A stretch of DNA of 64,000 nucleotides from Bacteroidia bacterium. GTDB taxonomy: Bacteria > Bacteroidota > Bacteroidia > UKL13-3. Positions 1 to 8,674 of this stretch are shown here, piece after piece. Position 1 is the stretch's first letter; every line of letters begins with the position of its first letter. The translations under genes were made by a program, and so were the position numbers. The stretch is from positions 59,038 to 123,037 of the forward strand of contig JAKLJI010000002.1 in NCBI GenBank assembly GCA_023151275.1, written 5' to 3'. The notes beneath the pieces are model-generated. The model had not been told where the DNA came from. It saw only the letters and a program-made list of their open reading frames with translations, and ran no database searches.

Positions 1-209
1 CTTTTGTTGATAGCCTAACTCCGGTATTTTCAGCTGCCAACTGGCAAGAGCGGGAAACCTTCGATTTTTATGGTATTATTTTCAATGGGCATCCAAATCT
101 GAAGCGCATTCTGAATGTTGACGAAATGGATTACCATCCGCTTCGAAAAGAATATCCGCTGGAGGATCAAACCCGCACTGATAAAAACGATTCATATTTC
201 GGGAGATAA
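1..209 (+). CDS. nuoC: NADH-quinone oxidoreductase subunit C, 3' part
   Basis: This is the C-terminal 68 codons of NuoC, the 30-kDa subunit of the peripheral arm of complex I; the reading frame enters at base 3 and stops at 207-209. The family signature [14 protein letters not shown] followed by GHPNLKRIL is visible, as is the usual tail with Asp, Tyr, His and Pro ([11 protein letters not shown]). NuoC is a separate gene here, not fused to NuoD as in E. coli, and lies 5 bases upstream of nuoD. The start, and presumably nuoA and nuoB, lie outside the window. Confidence 0.93.
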   Translation, partial: FVDSLTPVFSAANWQERETFDFYGIIFNGHPNLKRILNVDEMDYHPLRKEYPLEDQTRTDKNDSYFGR

Positions 210-214
210 TCACC

Positions 215-1411
215 ATGGAAGAAAACCGCATTTTAGCAGAAGATAAAAAGGAATATACCACCCTAAACCTAGGTCCAACACACCCGGCAACCCATGGTAT
301 TTTCCAAAATGTGCTCACCATGGATGGTGAGATTATTGTAGATTCCGAACAAACCGTTGGTTATATCCACCGTGCATTCGAGAAAATTGCAGAACATCGC
401 CCTTATTACCAAATCACTCCGCTTACCGACCGTCTGAATTACTGCTCATCCCCTATCAACAACATGGGATGGCACATGACAGTTGAGAAATTGTTGGGCG
501 TTCAAACCCCAAAACGGGTGGATTACATGCGTGTAATCATAATGGAACTTGCCCGTATTGCCGACCACTTGGTTTGTAATTCTGTAATTGGAGTAGATAC
601 AGGTGCCCTTACCGGATTCACATACGTGTTCCAATGGCGCGAGAAAATTTACGATATCTATGAGTCGATTTGCGGTGCACGCCTAACCACAAATATTGGC
701 AGAATTGGCGGAATGGAACGCGATTTCACGCCGGAAGTAATTGCTTCTATACGCTCGTTTTTGAAAGAATTCCCTGCTGTATTTGATGAATTCTGTCGCT
801 TGCTTGAAAGAAACCGGATTTTCATGGATCGCATAGTTGGTACCGGTGCAATTAGTGCAGAACGTGCTTTAAACTACGGATTTACAGGTCCAAATCTGCG
901 CGCTGCTGGTGTAGATTACGATGTTCGAGTGATGAACCCTTATTCATCTTATCAGGATTTTGATTTCATTATTCCGGTAGGAACCAATGGCGATACTTAC
1001 GACCGCTTTATGGTTCGTCAGGAAGAAATCAGACAAAGTTTAAGAATCATTGAACAGGCTTTGAATAATCTGCCTGAAGGTAAATTCTTCGCCGACGTTC
1101 CTGAGTTTTTCCTTCCTCCAAAAGAGGAAGTGTACAACAACATGGAAGCGCTGATTTGGCATTTCAAAATTGTAATGGGCGAAACCGACGTTCCGGTTGG
1201 AGAGGTTTACCATTCAGTTGAAGGCGGAAACGGTGAATTGGGATATTATTTGATTAGTGATGGTGGAAGGGCTCCTTTCCGTCTCCATTTCAGACGTCCT
1301 TGTTTCATCTACTATCAGGCATTTCCTGAAATGATAAAAGGCTCAACCCTAAGCGACGCAATTGTGGTGATGAGCTCAATGAATGTAATTGCAGGTGAAC
1401 TCGACGCATAA
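215..1411 (+). CDS. nuoD: NADH-quinone oxidoreductase subunit D
   Basis: This 398-residue protein is the 49-kDa subunit of complex I, related to the large subunit of NiFe hydrogenases. With NuoB it forms the quinone-binding cavity at the junction of the peripheral and membrane arms. The N-terminal signature GPTHPATHG is at residues 20-28, and the C-terminal part has the typical VEGGNGELGYYLISDGGRAPFR-like quinone-site segment, seen here in pieces (GELGYYL, then RLHFRRPCF). Length matches standalone NuoD proteins (about 400). The ATG at 215 follows nuoC by 5 bases, which fits translation from one operon transcript. Confidence 0.96.
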   Translation: MEENRILAEDKKEYTTLNLGPTHPATHGIFQNVLTMDGEIIVDSEQTVGYIHRAFEKIAEHRPYYQITPLTDRLNYCSSPINNMGWHMTVEKLLGVQTPKRVDYMRVIIMELARIADHLVCNSVIGVDTGALTGFTYVFQWREKIYDIYESICGARLTTNIGRIGGMERDFTPEVIASIRSFLKEFPAVFDEFCRLLERNRIFMDRIVGTGAISAERALNYGFTGPNLRAAGVDYDVRVMNPYSSYQDFDFIIPVGTNGDTYDRFMVRQEEIRQSLRIIEQALNNLPEGKFFADVPEFFLPPKEEVYNNMEALIWHFKIVMGETDVPVGEVYHSVEGGNGELGYYLISDGGRAPFRLHFRRPCFIYYQAFPEMIKGSTLSDAIVVMSSMNVIAGELDA

Positions 1412-1422
1412 TCAACCAAGAA

Positions 1423-1968
1423 ATGAGTACAAGCAAAGAAATAAAATTCAGCAATGAAGCTTTAGAATTGGTCGCTAAAATGATCAGTCGCTATCCGGAA
1501 GGAAAACAAAAATCTGCCTTGTTGCCGGTTTTGCATCTGGCTCAGGCTGAGTTTGATGGCTGGTTAAGTCCGGAAGTAATGGATTATGTTGCTGAATTGC
1601 TTTCCATTCAACCCATTGAAGTGTATGAAGTAGCTTCATTTTATTCAATGTTCAACCTAAAACCGGTAGGTAAATGCCTGCTTGAAGTTTGCCGCACCAG
1701 CTCTTGCTGGCTTAGAGGCGCAAACGAAATTGTTGAACACATCGAAAAGAAACTAGGTATTAAAGAAGGTGAAACTACCCCAGATGGTATGTTTACCTTG
1801 AAAACTGTTGAATGTTTAGGCTCATGCGGAACAGCTCCAATGATGATGTGTGGAGCGCAGTTTCATGAGAATTTGACATTCCAGAAAGTTGATTCCATAC
1901 TTGACCAATTGAAATCGGAAGGAAAGCGTAAAACCTATCTTGACGATGTTACCGTAAATCATTATTAA
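1423..1968 (+). CDS. nuoE: NADH-quinone oxidoreductase subunit E
   Basis: This 181-residue thioredoxin-fold subunit carries the N1a 2Fe-2S cluster of the NADH-oxidising module. The four expected ligands are present: Cys90 and Cys95 (CRTSSC) and Cys131 and Cys135 (CLGSC). The conserved segment around EVASFYSMF (residues 69-77) precedes them. The gene starts 11 bases after nuoD and ends 2 bases before nuoF, so the NuoEF pair is probably translated together. Length is normal for the family. Confidence 0.96.
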   Translation: MSTSKEIKFSNEALELVAKMISRYPEGKQKSALLPVLHLAQAEFDGWLSPEVMDYVAELLSIQPIEVYEVASFYSMFNLKPVGKCLLEVCRTSSCWLRGANEIVEHIEKKLGIKEGETTPDGMFTLKTVECLGSCGTAPMMMCGAQFHENLTFQKVDSILDQLKSEGKRKTYLDDVTVNHY

Positions 1969-1970
1969 TC

Positions 1971-3302
1971 ATGGGAAAAAAACTGCTACTGGCCAATGAC
2001 CATATTCCTGGTATACAATCTTATCAGGTGTACAGGCAACATGGAGGTTATGCCTCGGTTGAAAAGGCACTAAAAACCATGAAACCGGAAGAGGTTCTGG
2101 AAGAAGTAAAAAAATCAGGTTTACGTGGACGCGGTGGTGCCGGATTTCCTACAGGAATGAAATGGAGTTTTCTGGCAAAACCTGAAGGTGTTCCGCGCTA
2201 TTTGGTTTGCAACGCCGACGAATCAGAACCGGGAACGTTTAAAGACAGATACTTAATGTCCAGAATACCCCATATTCTGGTAGAAGGTATGATTACCTCT
2301 AGCTATGCATTAGGTGCACATACCTCCTATATTTATATCCGTGGTGAATATTACTACGTAGCCCAAATTCTTGAAAAAGCCATTTCTGAGGCCTATGCCA
2401 ATGGCTGGTTAGGAAAAAACATTCAAGGCTCTGGATACGACCTTGACTTGTACGTTCAAGTGGGTGGAGGAGCCTATATCTGTGGTGAAGAAACCGCATT
2501 GCTTGAATCTTTGGAAGGAAAGCGCGGAAATCCGCGTATCAAACCTCCATTCCCTGCTATTGCCGGTTTGTACGGATGTCCAACAGTAGTTAACAATGTT
2601 GAAACCATTTCAGCTGTTGTTCCAATTGTGAATGGCGGTGGTGATGCCTACGCTGCAATTGGTGTGGGGAAATCAACTGGAACTAAACTCATTTCAGCCT
2701 CCGGGCACATCAACAAGCCCGGTGTTTACGAAATTGAAATGGGTATTACCGTTGAAGATTTTATTTACAGCGATGAATACTGCGGAGGTATTATCAACGG
2801 CAAAAAACTAAAAGCCGTTGTTGCCGGAGGTTCTTCGGTTCCGGTTTTACCCGCTGATCTTATTATTACCACAGCTGCTGGTGAAAAACGCTTAATGACT
2901 TACGAAAGTCTTGCTGATGGCGGATTTGCAACAGGTACAATGTTAGGTTCGGGTGGATTTATTGTAATGGATGAAGACACCAGTATCGTTGAAAACTTGC
3001 ACACTTTTGCGCGTTTCTACCACCACGAAAGTTGCGGACAATGCAGCCCATGTCGTGAAGGAACAGGCTGGATGGAGAAAATCATCCACAAAATTCTGGA
3101 TGGACATGGAACCTTGGAAGACGTGGATTTGCTTTGGGAAATTCAGAAGAAAATTGAAGGCAATACCATTTGTCCGTTAGGAGATGCAGCTGCTTGGCCG
3201 GTTGCTTCGGCCATCAGACATTTTAGAGCTGAATTTGAAGAATACGTTAAGAATTCATCACAAATTAAAAAAATCAGGCATTACGATTTAATCAATCACT
3301 AA
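1971..3302 (+). CDS. nuoF: NADH-quinone oxidoreductase subunit F (NADH/FMN-binding)
   Basis: This 443-residue subunit binds NADH and FMN and carries cluster N3; it is the electron entry point of complex I. The glycine-rich nucleotide loop RGRGGAGFPTG sits at about residues 52-62. The 4Fe-4S ligands are Cys355, Cys358 and Cys361 (CGQCSPCREG) plus Cys401 (CPLGD). The dinucleotide-binding stretch GGGAYICGEETAL is also present. The ATG is 2 bases after the nuoE stop, and a 34-base gap separates it from nuoG. Confidence 0.97.
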   Translation: MGKKLLLANDHIPGIQSYQVYRQHGGYASVEKALKTMKPEEVLEEVKKSGLRGRGGAGFPTGMKWSFLAKPEGVPRYLVCNADESEPGTFKDRYLMSRIPHILVEGMITSSYALGAHTSYIYIRGEYYYVAQILEKAISEAYANGWLGKNIQGSGYDLDLYVQVGGGAYICGEETALLESLEGKRGNPRIKPPFPAIAGLYGCPTVVNNVETISAVVPIVNGGGDAYAAIGVGKSTGTKLISASGHINKPGVYEIEMGITVEDFIYSDEYCGGIINGKKLKAVVAGGSSVPVLPADLIITTAAGEKRLMTYESLADGGFATGTMLGSGGFIVMDEDTSIVENLHTFARFYHHESCGQCSPCREGTGWMEKIIHKILDGHGTLEDVDLLWEIQKKIEGNTICPLGDAAAWPVASAIRHFRAEFEEYVKNSSQIKKIRHYDLINH

Positions 3303-3336
3303 ACCTGAACCCTAAAAACGAATAGCCAATAAACCT

Positions 3337-4317
3337 ATGGCAAAAGTAACTATAGACGGAAGAACAATTGAGGTTGCCGATGGCACTACAATTCTGCAAG
3401 CCGCACGAATGATTGGTCCGGACGTTGCGCCTCCAACCATGTGCTACTACAGTAAACTTAAAACAAGTGGTGGCTATTGCCGCACCTGTTTGGTTGAGGT
3501 GAGTAAAGGTTCTGAAAAAGACCCTCGTCCAATGCCAAAACTGGTAGCTTCCTGCAGAACTACTGTAATGGATGGAATGGAAGTAAAGAACAACACTTCC
3601 GAGAAAGTTGGCGATGCCAGAAAAGGTGTTGTGGAGTTCTTGCTTTTGAACCATCCTTTGGATTGTCCGGTTTGCGACCAGGCCGGAGAATGCCACCTGC
3701 AAGACCTCTCTTACGAGCACGGTTCCGCAAAAACCCGGACAGATTTCGAGCGCAGAACTTTTGATAAAATCGATATTGGTCCCTATGTTCAATTGCACAT
3801 GAACCGCTGTATCCTTTGCTACCGTTGTGTAAAAACAGCTGATCAAGTTACAGATGGCAGGGTGCATGGCGTAATAAACAGAGGTGATCACGCCGAAATT
3901 TCAACGTACATTGAGAAAGCAATCGACAATGATTTCTCTGGAAACGTGATTGATGTTTGTCCGGTTGGTGCTTTAACCGACAAAACTTTCCGCTTCAAAA
4001 GCCGTGTTTGGTTTACAAAACCTGTTAACGCCCACCGCAATTGCGAAAAATGTTCGGGTAAAGTTGTGCTGTGGTACAAAGGCGAAGATGTGCTGCGCGT
4101 AACTGGTCGTAAAGACCAATGGGGTGAAGTTGAGGAATTTATTTGCAATACCTGCCGTTTCGAGAAAAAGCAAACCAATGATTGGACAATTGAAGGGCCT
4201 CGTCAGGTTAGCAGACATTCTGTAATTTCAGCGAACCATTACGAAGTATTCAAAAAGCCGAGAGAGCTTACAATCAATACCATTAAACCATTGGAATCAG
4301 GGGAGGGAAATAAATAA
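3337..4317 (+). CDS. nuoG: Short NuoG: iron-sulfur subunit without the molybdopterin domain
   Basis: This 326-residue protein is the electron-wire part of NuoG. Visible in order: a 2Fe-2S ferredoxin domain (Cys36, Cys48, Cys51, Cys73), the His-Cys3 cluster (His106, Cys110, Cys113, Cys119), a 4Fe-4S ligand set (Cys158, Cys161, Cys164, Cys208), and Cys236, Cys239, Cys270 and Cys273, which resemble the N7 site at the start of the molybdopterin-oxidoreductase fold. Typical NuoG is 700-900 residues; the large C-terminal domain is absent. The nuoH start overlaps the stop codon by one base, so this looks like a designed short form and not a frameshift. Short NuoG forms are, to my knowledge, common in Bacteroidota. 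Confidence 0.93.
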   Translation: MAKVTIDGRTIEVADGTTILQAARMIGPDVAPPTMCYYSKLKTSGGYCRTCLVEVSKGSEKDPRPMPKLVASCRTTVMDGMEVKNNTSEKVGDARKGVVEFLLLNHPLDCPVCDQAGECHLQDLSYEHGSAKTRTDFERRTFDKIDIGPYVQLHMNRCILCYRCVKTADQVTDGRVHGVINRGDHAEISTYIEKAIDNDFSGNVIDVCPVGALTDKTFRFKSRVWFTKPVNAHRNCEKCSGKVVLWYKGEDVLRVTGRKDQWGEVEEFICNTCRFEKKQTNDWTIEGPRQVSRHSVISANHYEVFKKPRELTINTIKPLESGEGNK

Positions 4318-5348
4318 TGGAACCCATTATCTTCAAAATTATCCTTGTTGCAATCATGTTCCTGATTAGTTTGGGAATTGCAGCCTACTCCACTTATGCA
4401 GAAAGGAAAGTAGCCGCATTTCTTCAAGACAGGATTGGTCCTGACCGCGCAGGACCTTACGGTTTGTTGCAGCCCATTGCCGATGGTGTGAAAATGTTTC
4501 TTAAAGAAGAAATCATTCCAAACGTTTCCGACAAATGGCTTTTCATTTTAGGGCCAAGCATGTTCATGGTTACAGCACTTATGACCAGCGCAATTATTCC
4601 TTGGGGAAGACCCATGGAATTTGGTGGTGTAACCTACAACCTGCAAGTTGCTGATATCAATATTGGTATTCTCTACATTATGGGAGTGCTCTCCCTTGGT
4701 GTGTATGGAATCATGATTGGCGGCTGGGCATCAAATAATAAATATGCATTATTGGGTGCTATTCGTGCATCAAGCCAAATGATTTCGTATGAATTGGCCA
4801 TGGGCATGAGCATCATTTCAATTCTCCTGCTGACTGATGGTTCATTGAGTTTGAATGCCATTGTTGAGGGACAAAAAGGATGGAATTGGAATATTCTCTA
4901 TCAACCTGTAGGTTTTATTATTTTCCTAGTTTGTGCATTTGCTGAAGCCAACCGTACACCATTTGATTTACCGGAATCAGAATCCGAATTGATTGGTGGT
5001 TATCATACAGAGTACAGTTCAATGAAACTGGGCTTGTTCCTGTTTGCAGAATACATCAACATGTTTATTTCGTCAGCCATCATTTCAACCCTATACTTTG
5101 GAGGATATAATTTTCCGGGATTGGATTACCTGGCAACTGTATTGCCCACCAATGTAGTTAGTTTGATTTCCGTAGGAGCTCTGTTTACAAAAATCTTCTT
5201 CTTCATTTTTGTATTTATGTGGGTTCGTTGGACAATACCAAGATTCCGTTACGACCAGCTCATGCGCCTTGGCTGGCAGGTATTATTGCCTCTGGCCATT
5301 TTAAACATGTTGGTTACTGGAGGAATTTTGACATTTTTTAATTCATAG
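4317..5348 (+). CDS. nuoH: NADH-quinone oxidoreductase subunit H
   Basis: This 343-residue multi-spanning membrane subunit (about eight hydrophobic segments) joins the peripheral and membrane arms and forms part of the quinone chamber. The conserved acidic loop AEANRTPFDLPESESELIGG lies at about residues 208-228, the expected place for the quinone-coupling Glu and Asp residues. The N-terminal AYSTYAERKVAAFLQDRIGP is also a family hallmark. The start codon shares one base with the nuoG stop (TAATG), which suggests translational coupling. Confidence 0.96.
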   Translation: MEPIIFKIILVAIMFLISLGIAAYSTYAERKVAAFLQDRIGPDRAGPYGLLQPIADGVKMFLKEEIIPNVSDKWLFILGPSMFMVTALMTSAIIPWGRPMEFGGVTYNLQVADINIGILYIMGVLSLGVYGIMIGGWASNNKYALLGAIRASSQMISYELAMGMSIISILLLTDGSLSLNAIVEGQKGWNWNILYQPVGFIIFLVCAFAEANRTPFDLPESESELIGGYHTEYSSMKLGLFLFAEYINMFISSAIISTLYFGGYNFPGLDYLATVLPTNVVSLISVGALFTKIFFFIFVFMWVRWTIPRFRYDQLMRLGWQVLLPLAILNMLVTGGILTFFNS

Positions 5349-5362
5349 CAAACCATCACCAT

Positions 5363-5911
5363 ATGCAATTAACAAACCGTTCGAAAGTAGTTGTTCAAAG
5401 GGAGATGAACTGGATAGAAAAGCTCTATTTACCAGCAGTTTTCTCCGGAATGGCTATCACTATAAAACACCTTTTCCGCAAAAAGGCAACTGTAAAATAT
5501 CCTGAAGTTCAACGTGAGTTTGCTCCGGTTTACCGTGGCATGCACGTTTTGAAGCGCGATGAGTTGGGCCGTGAAAACTGCACAGCTTGTGGTTTATGTG
5601 CCGTTGCTTGTCCTGCAGAAGCTATCACCATTGATGCCGCAGAACGTAAAAAAGGTGAAGAGAATCTTTACAGAGAAGAAAAGTATGCAGCCAAATATGA
5701 AATCAACATGTTGCGATGCATCTATTGCGGACTCTGTGAGGAAGCTTGTCCGAAAGACGCCATTTACCTAACAGATAGAATCGTTCCTTCAGAGTACACC
5801 CGAGGAAGCTTTGTTTTTGGAAAAGACGTACTTGTTGAAAAAGTGGATGAGCGAATTGATGTAAGCAAGCGCAAAAAGGAATATTCAATTGTAAACAATC
5901 CCGGTAAATAA
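5363..5911 (+). CDS. nuoI: NADH-quinone oxidoreductase subunit I
   Basis: This 182-residue ferredoxin-like subunit binds the two 4Fe-4S clusters N6a and N6b, the last relay before N2 in NuoB. Both ligand sets are complete: Cys73, 76, 79, 83 (CTACGLCAVACP) and Cys119, 122, 125, 129 (CIYCGLCEEACP). An amphipathic N-terminal stretch at about residues 17-40 would sit on the membrane, as in homologues. It lies 14 bases after nuoH. Confidence 0.96.
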   Translation: MQLTNRSKVVVQREMNWIEKLYLPAVFSGMAITIKHLFRKKATVKYPEVQREFAPVYRGMHVLKRDELGRENCTACGLCAVACPAEAITIDAAERKKGEENLYREEKYAAKYEINMLRCIYCGLCEEACPKDAIYLTDRIVPSEYTRGSFVFGKDVLVEKVDERIDVSKRKKEYSIVNNPGK

Positions 5912-5920
5912 AAATAACCC

Positions 5921-6421
5921 ATGGACTCATCCCTGATATTTTACCTGCTTTCGGCACTATCTGTAGTGTCTGCACTTTTTGTTGTTTTCTCAAGAAGTCC
6001 AATCTACAGCGTGCTTTCACTAATTGTTTGCTTTTTTAGTATTGCTGGCCATTATGTGATGCTAAATGCGCAATTTCTGGCCATTATTCACATCATTGTT
6101 TATGCAGGTGCCATTATGGTGCTTATGCTCTTCACCGTAATGTTATTGAACCTGAACAAAACCACAGAGCCTCACAAAACCAATATGACCAAAATTGCTG
6201 CTGTAATTTCAGGCGGTTTGTTGATGTTAACTCTTCTTGCATCCATTCGCGCAGAAAAGCTAGCAGCCTACCAATCTCCCGCGCCTTCAGAACTTGGTTA
6301 TGTTCAGCATGTAGGTTTGAAGTTATTCCAGGATTTTCTCCTACCCTTCGAGATTTCATCAATCCTGTTTGTATCAGCCATGATTGCAGCCGTTGTATTA
6401 GCTAAAAAAGAAAAACACTAA
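5921..6421 (+). CDS. nuoJ: NADH-quinone oxidoreductase subunit J
   Basis: This 166-residue membrane subunit has about five hydrophobic helices. The third, [22 protein letters not shown], is the conserved NuoJ helix that changes conformation during turnover. Its last base (6421) is also the first base of the nuoK ATG, so the two small antiporter-like linker subunits are probably translationally coupled. Confidence 0.95.
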   Translation: MDSSLIFYLLSALSVVSALFVVFSRSPIYSVLSLIVCFFSIAGHYVMLNAQFLAIIHIIVYAGAIMVLMLFTVMLLNLNKTTEPHKTNMTKIAAVISGGLLMLTLLASIRAEKLAAYQSPAPSELGYVQHVGLKLFQDFLLPFEISSILFVSAMIAAVVLAKKEKH

Positions 6422-6747
6422 TGACAAATCTCCTTCAAACTCCGGAAGCTACCCAAAACTGGTACTTGCTCTTAAGCACAGTACTCTTTTCGATAGGGGT
6501 TATTGGCGTTTTATTCAGACGCAATGCCTTGATTATTTTGATGTGTGTGGAACTCATGTTGAATGCAGTTAATCTTTTACTTGTTAGTATTTCTGCCTAT
6601 TCAGGTAATGTAGATGGACAAGTATTTGTGTTCTTTATCATGGTTGTGGCTGCCGCTGAAGTTGCAGTAGGACTTGCCTTGATGGTAAGTATTTACAGAA
6701 GTATTGGCAGTATTGATATCAATGTCCTTAATAAATTAAAGTGGTAG
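6421..6747 (+). CDS. nuoK: NADH-quinone oxidoreductase subunit K
   Basis: This 108-residue membrane subunit is homologous to the MrpC/MnhC antiporter subunit. It has three transmembrane helices and both conserved intramembrane glutamates of the proton path: Glu44 ([13 protein letters not shown]) and Glu80 ([13 protein letters not shown]). It overlaps nuoJ by one base and sits one base upstream of nuoL. Confidence 0.96.
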   Translation: MTNLLQTPEATQNWYLLLSTVLFSIGVIGVLFRRNALIILMCVELMLNAVNLLLVSISAYSGNVDGQVFVFFIMVVAAAEVAVGLALMVSIYRSIGSIDINVLNKLKW

Positions 6748-6748
6748 T

Positions 6749-8674
6749 ATGGAACAAACTATTTCAGCACTTTCAGCTATGATAGCTCCAGCGCTATTGA
6801 TTCCAGCTCTCCCGCTGTTAGGCTTTATTTTGATTTCCTTGTTTGGAAAAAAACTAGGCCATTTGAGCGGTTGGATAGGAAGTTTAATGATTTTGGGTTC
6901 ATTCGTTTCATCCCTTGTACTTTTCAATGGTATTGGTTCAGAAGGAAAATTGAATTTTGACCTCTACGAATGGATAAAATTTGCAGGTACAAGCCTTAGT
7001 TTCGGTTTCCTGGTTGATCAACTCACCTTGGTAATGTTGCTTTTCATTACCGGAATTGGTTTCTTTATTCACTTATACTCAATTGGCTACATGCACGATG
7101 ATGAAGGGTTTGCACGATTTTTCTCGTACCTGAATCTCTTCGTATTCTTCATGCTGTTACTCGTTATGGGTAATTCGTATTTGGTAATGTTCATTGGTTG
7201 GGAAGGTGTGGGTTTATGCTCCTACCTCTTAATTGGATTTTGGCATAAAAATCCGGCTTACAACGACGCTGCTAAGAAAGCATTTGTAATGAACCGAATT
7301 GGTGACCTTGGATTCTTACTTGCCATGTTCTTGCTACTGTTTTACTTCGGTGGACTTGATTTTGATACAGTAAACAACGCAGCCATGAGTATGGAAAAAG
7401 GCTCCGGTTTATTGATTCTGACCACGCTTTTGTTGTTTGTTGGTGCGAGTGGAAAAAGTGCTCAATTGCCATTATACACTTGGTTGCCGGATGCAATGGC
7501 CGGTCCAACACCTGTATCTGCATTGATTCACGCTGCTACCATGGTAACTGCGGGTATCTACATGGTTTCTAGGTCTAATATTTTGTTTATTCAAGCGCCG
7601 CCTACCTTAGATGTTATTCTTTGGATAGGTATAGCAACTTCCGTTTTTGCAGCTGTAATCGGCATCAAACAAAACGACATCAAAAAGATTCTGGCCTACT
7701 CTACTGTATCACAGCTGGGAATGATGTTTGCGGCTTTGGGACTTGGTGCTTTTGAAAGCGGCATGTTTCATGTAGTAACACACGCATTCTTTAAAGCGTT
7801 ATTGTTTTTAGGTGCTGGTAGTGTAATTCATGCAATGGGCGGAGAACAGGATATCCGTAAAATGGGCGGTTTGCTCAAGTTTACGAAAATCACTGGATTC
7901 ACCTTTCTGATTGGCTCATTAGCTATTTCAGGTATTCCTCCATTTGCAGGATTCTTCTCCAAAGACGAAATCTTGGCCAATGCATTTGAAGGAAACAAAG
8001 TAGCTTGGATTTTATTAAGTCTAAGTTCAATGGTAACTGCCTTCTACATGTTCCGACTGGTATTCCTTACTTTCTTTGGTTCATTCAGAGGTACAGAAGA
8101 GCAACGCCACCATTTGCATGAATCACCAATTACCATCACGTTGCCATTAATGGTACTTGCAGTGCTATCGGTGATTGGCGGATTTATTGGACTTCCGGCT
8201 GTATTCAGCGATACTCACACCTTTAGAAGCTTTTTGAATCCCGTATTTGAGCAAGGACATACATTGGTAGCTGAACACGCACATCCTTCCCATGCCACAG
8301 AATGGATGTTGATGGGAATTGCTACGATTGCTGCCTTTGTAAGTATTGGTTTTGCATGGACGATGTACATGAAAAACAAAACATTACCTGAGCCAGATGA
8401 GCAACTTAGTGGCTTCTCCAAAGTGGTTGCTAATAAGTTTTATGTGGATGAGCTCTATGATAAATTGATTGTTAACCCAATCAAAGTGCTTAGTGACTTA
8501 TTCTTGGTTTTGTTTGATAAGCTCATCATTGATCTGATTGTGAATTTGAGTGCAATTCTGGTTGATGTTACAGGCAGAACCTACCGCTTAATTCAAACCG
8601 GAAATACCGGATTCTATGTTTTCGCCATGGTAATTAGCATGGTATTGTTCCTTCTCTTCCAAATCGTATTGTGA
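6749..8674 (+). CDS. nuoL: NADH-quinone oxidoreductase subunit L
   Basis: This 641-residue antiporter-like proton-pumping subunit is at the far end of the membrane arm. The conserved Glu of GWEGVGLCSYLL, the Lys of GKSAQLPLYTWLPDAM and the loop after it (MAGPTPVSALIHAATM) are present. The C-terminal 100 residues contain the long lateral helix and final anchor typical of NuoL. The stop overlaps the nuoM start by 4 bases. Confidence 0.97.
   Translation: MEQTISALSAMIAPALLIPALPLLGFILISLFGKKLGHLSGWIGSLMILGSFVSSLVLFNGIGSEGKLNFDLYEWIKFAGTSLSFGFLVDQLTLVMLLFITGIGFFIHLYSIGYMHDDEGFARFFSYLNLFVFFMLLLVMGNSYLVMFIGWEGVGLCSYLLIGFWHKNPAYNDAAKKAFVMNRIGDLGFLLAMFLLLFYFGGLDFDTVNNAAMSMEKGSGLLILTTLLLFVGASGKSAQLPLYTWLPDAMAGPTPVSALIHAATMVTAGIYMVSRSNILFIQAPPTLDVILWIGIATSVFAAVIGIKQNDIKKILAYSTVSQLGMMFAALGLGAFESGMFHVVTHAFFKALLFLGAGSVIHAMGGEQDIRKMGGLLKFTKITGFTFLIGSLAISGIPPFAGFFSKDEILANAFEGNKVAWILLSLSSMVTAFYMFRLVFLTFFGSFRGTEEQRHHLHESPITITLPLMVLAVLSVIGGFIGLPAVFSDTHTFRSFLNPVFEQGHTLVAEHAHPSHATEWMLMGIATIAAFVSIGFAWTMYMKNKTLPEPDEQLSGFSKVVANKFYVDELYDKLIVNPIKVLSDLFLVLFDKLIIDLIVNLSAILVDVTGRTYRLIQTGNTGFYVFAMVISMVLFLLFQIVL

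Noticed and set aside
3337..4317. Reading the short NuoG as a truncated or frameshifted gene
   Set aside because: nuoH starts at the stop codon and complete ligand sets precede it, so a short natural form is more likely.
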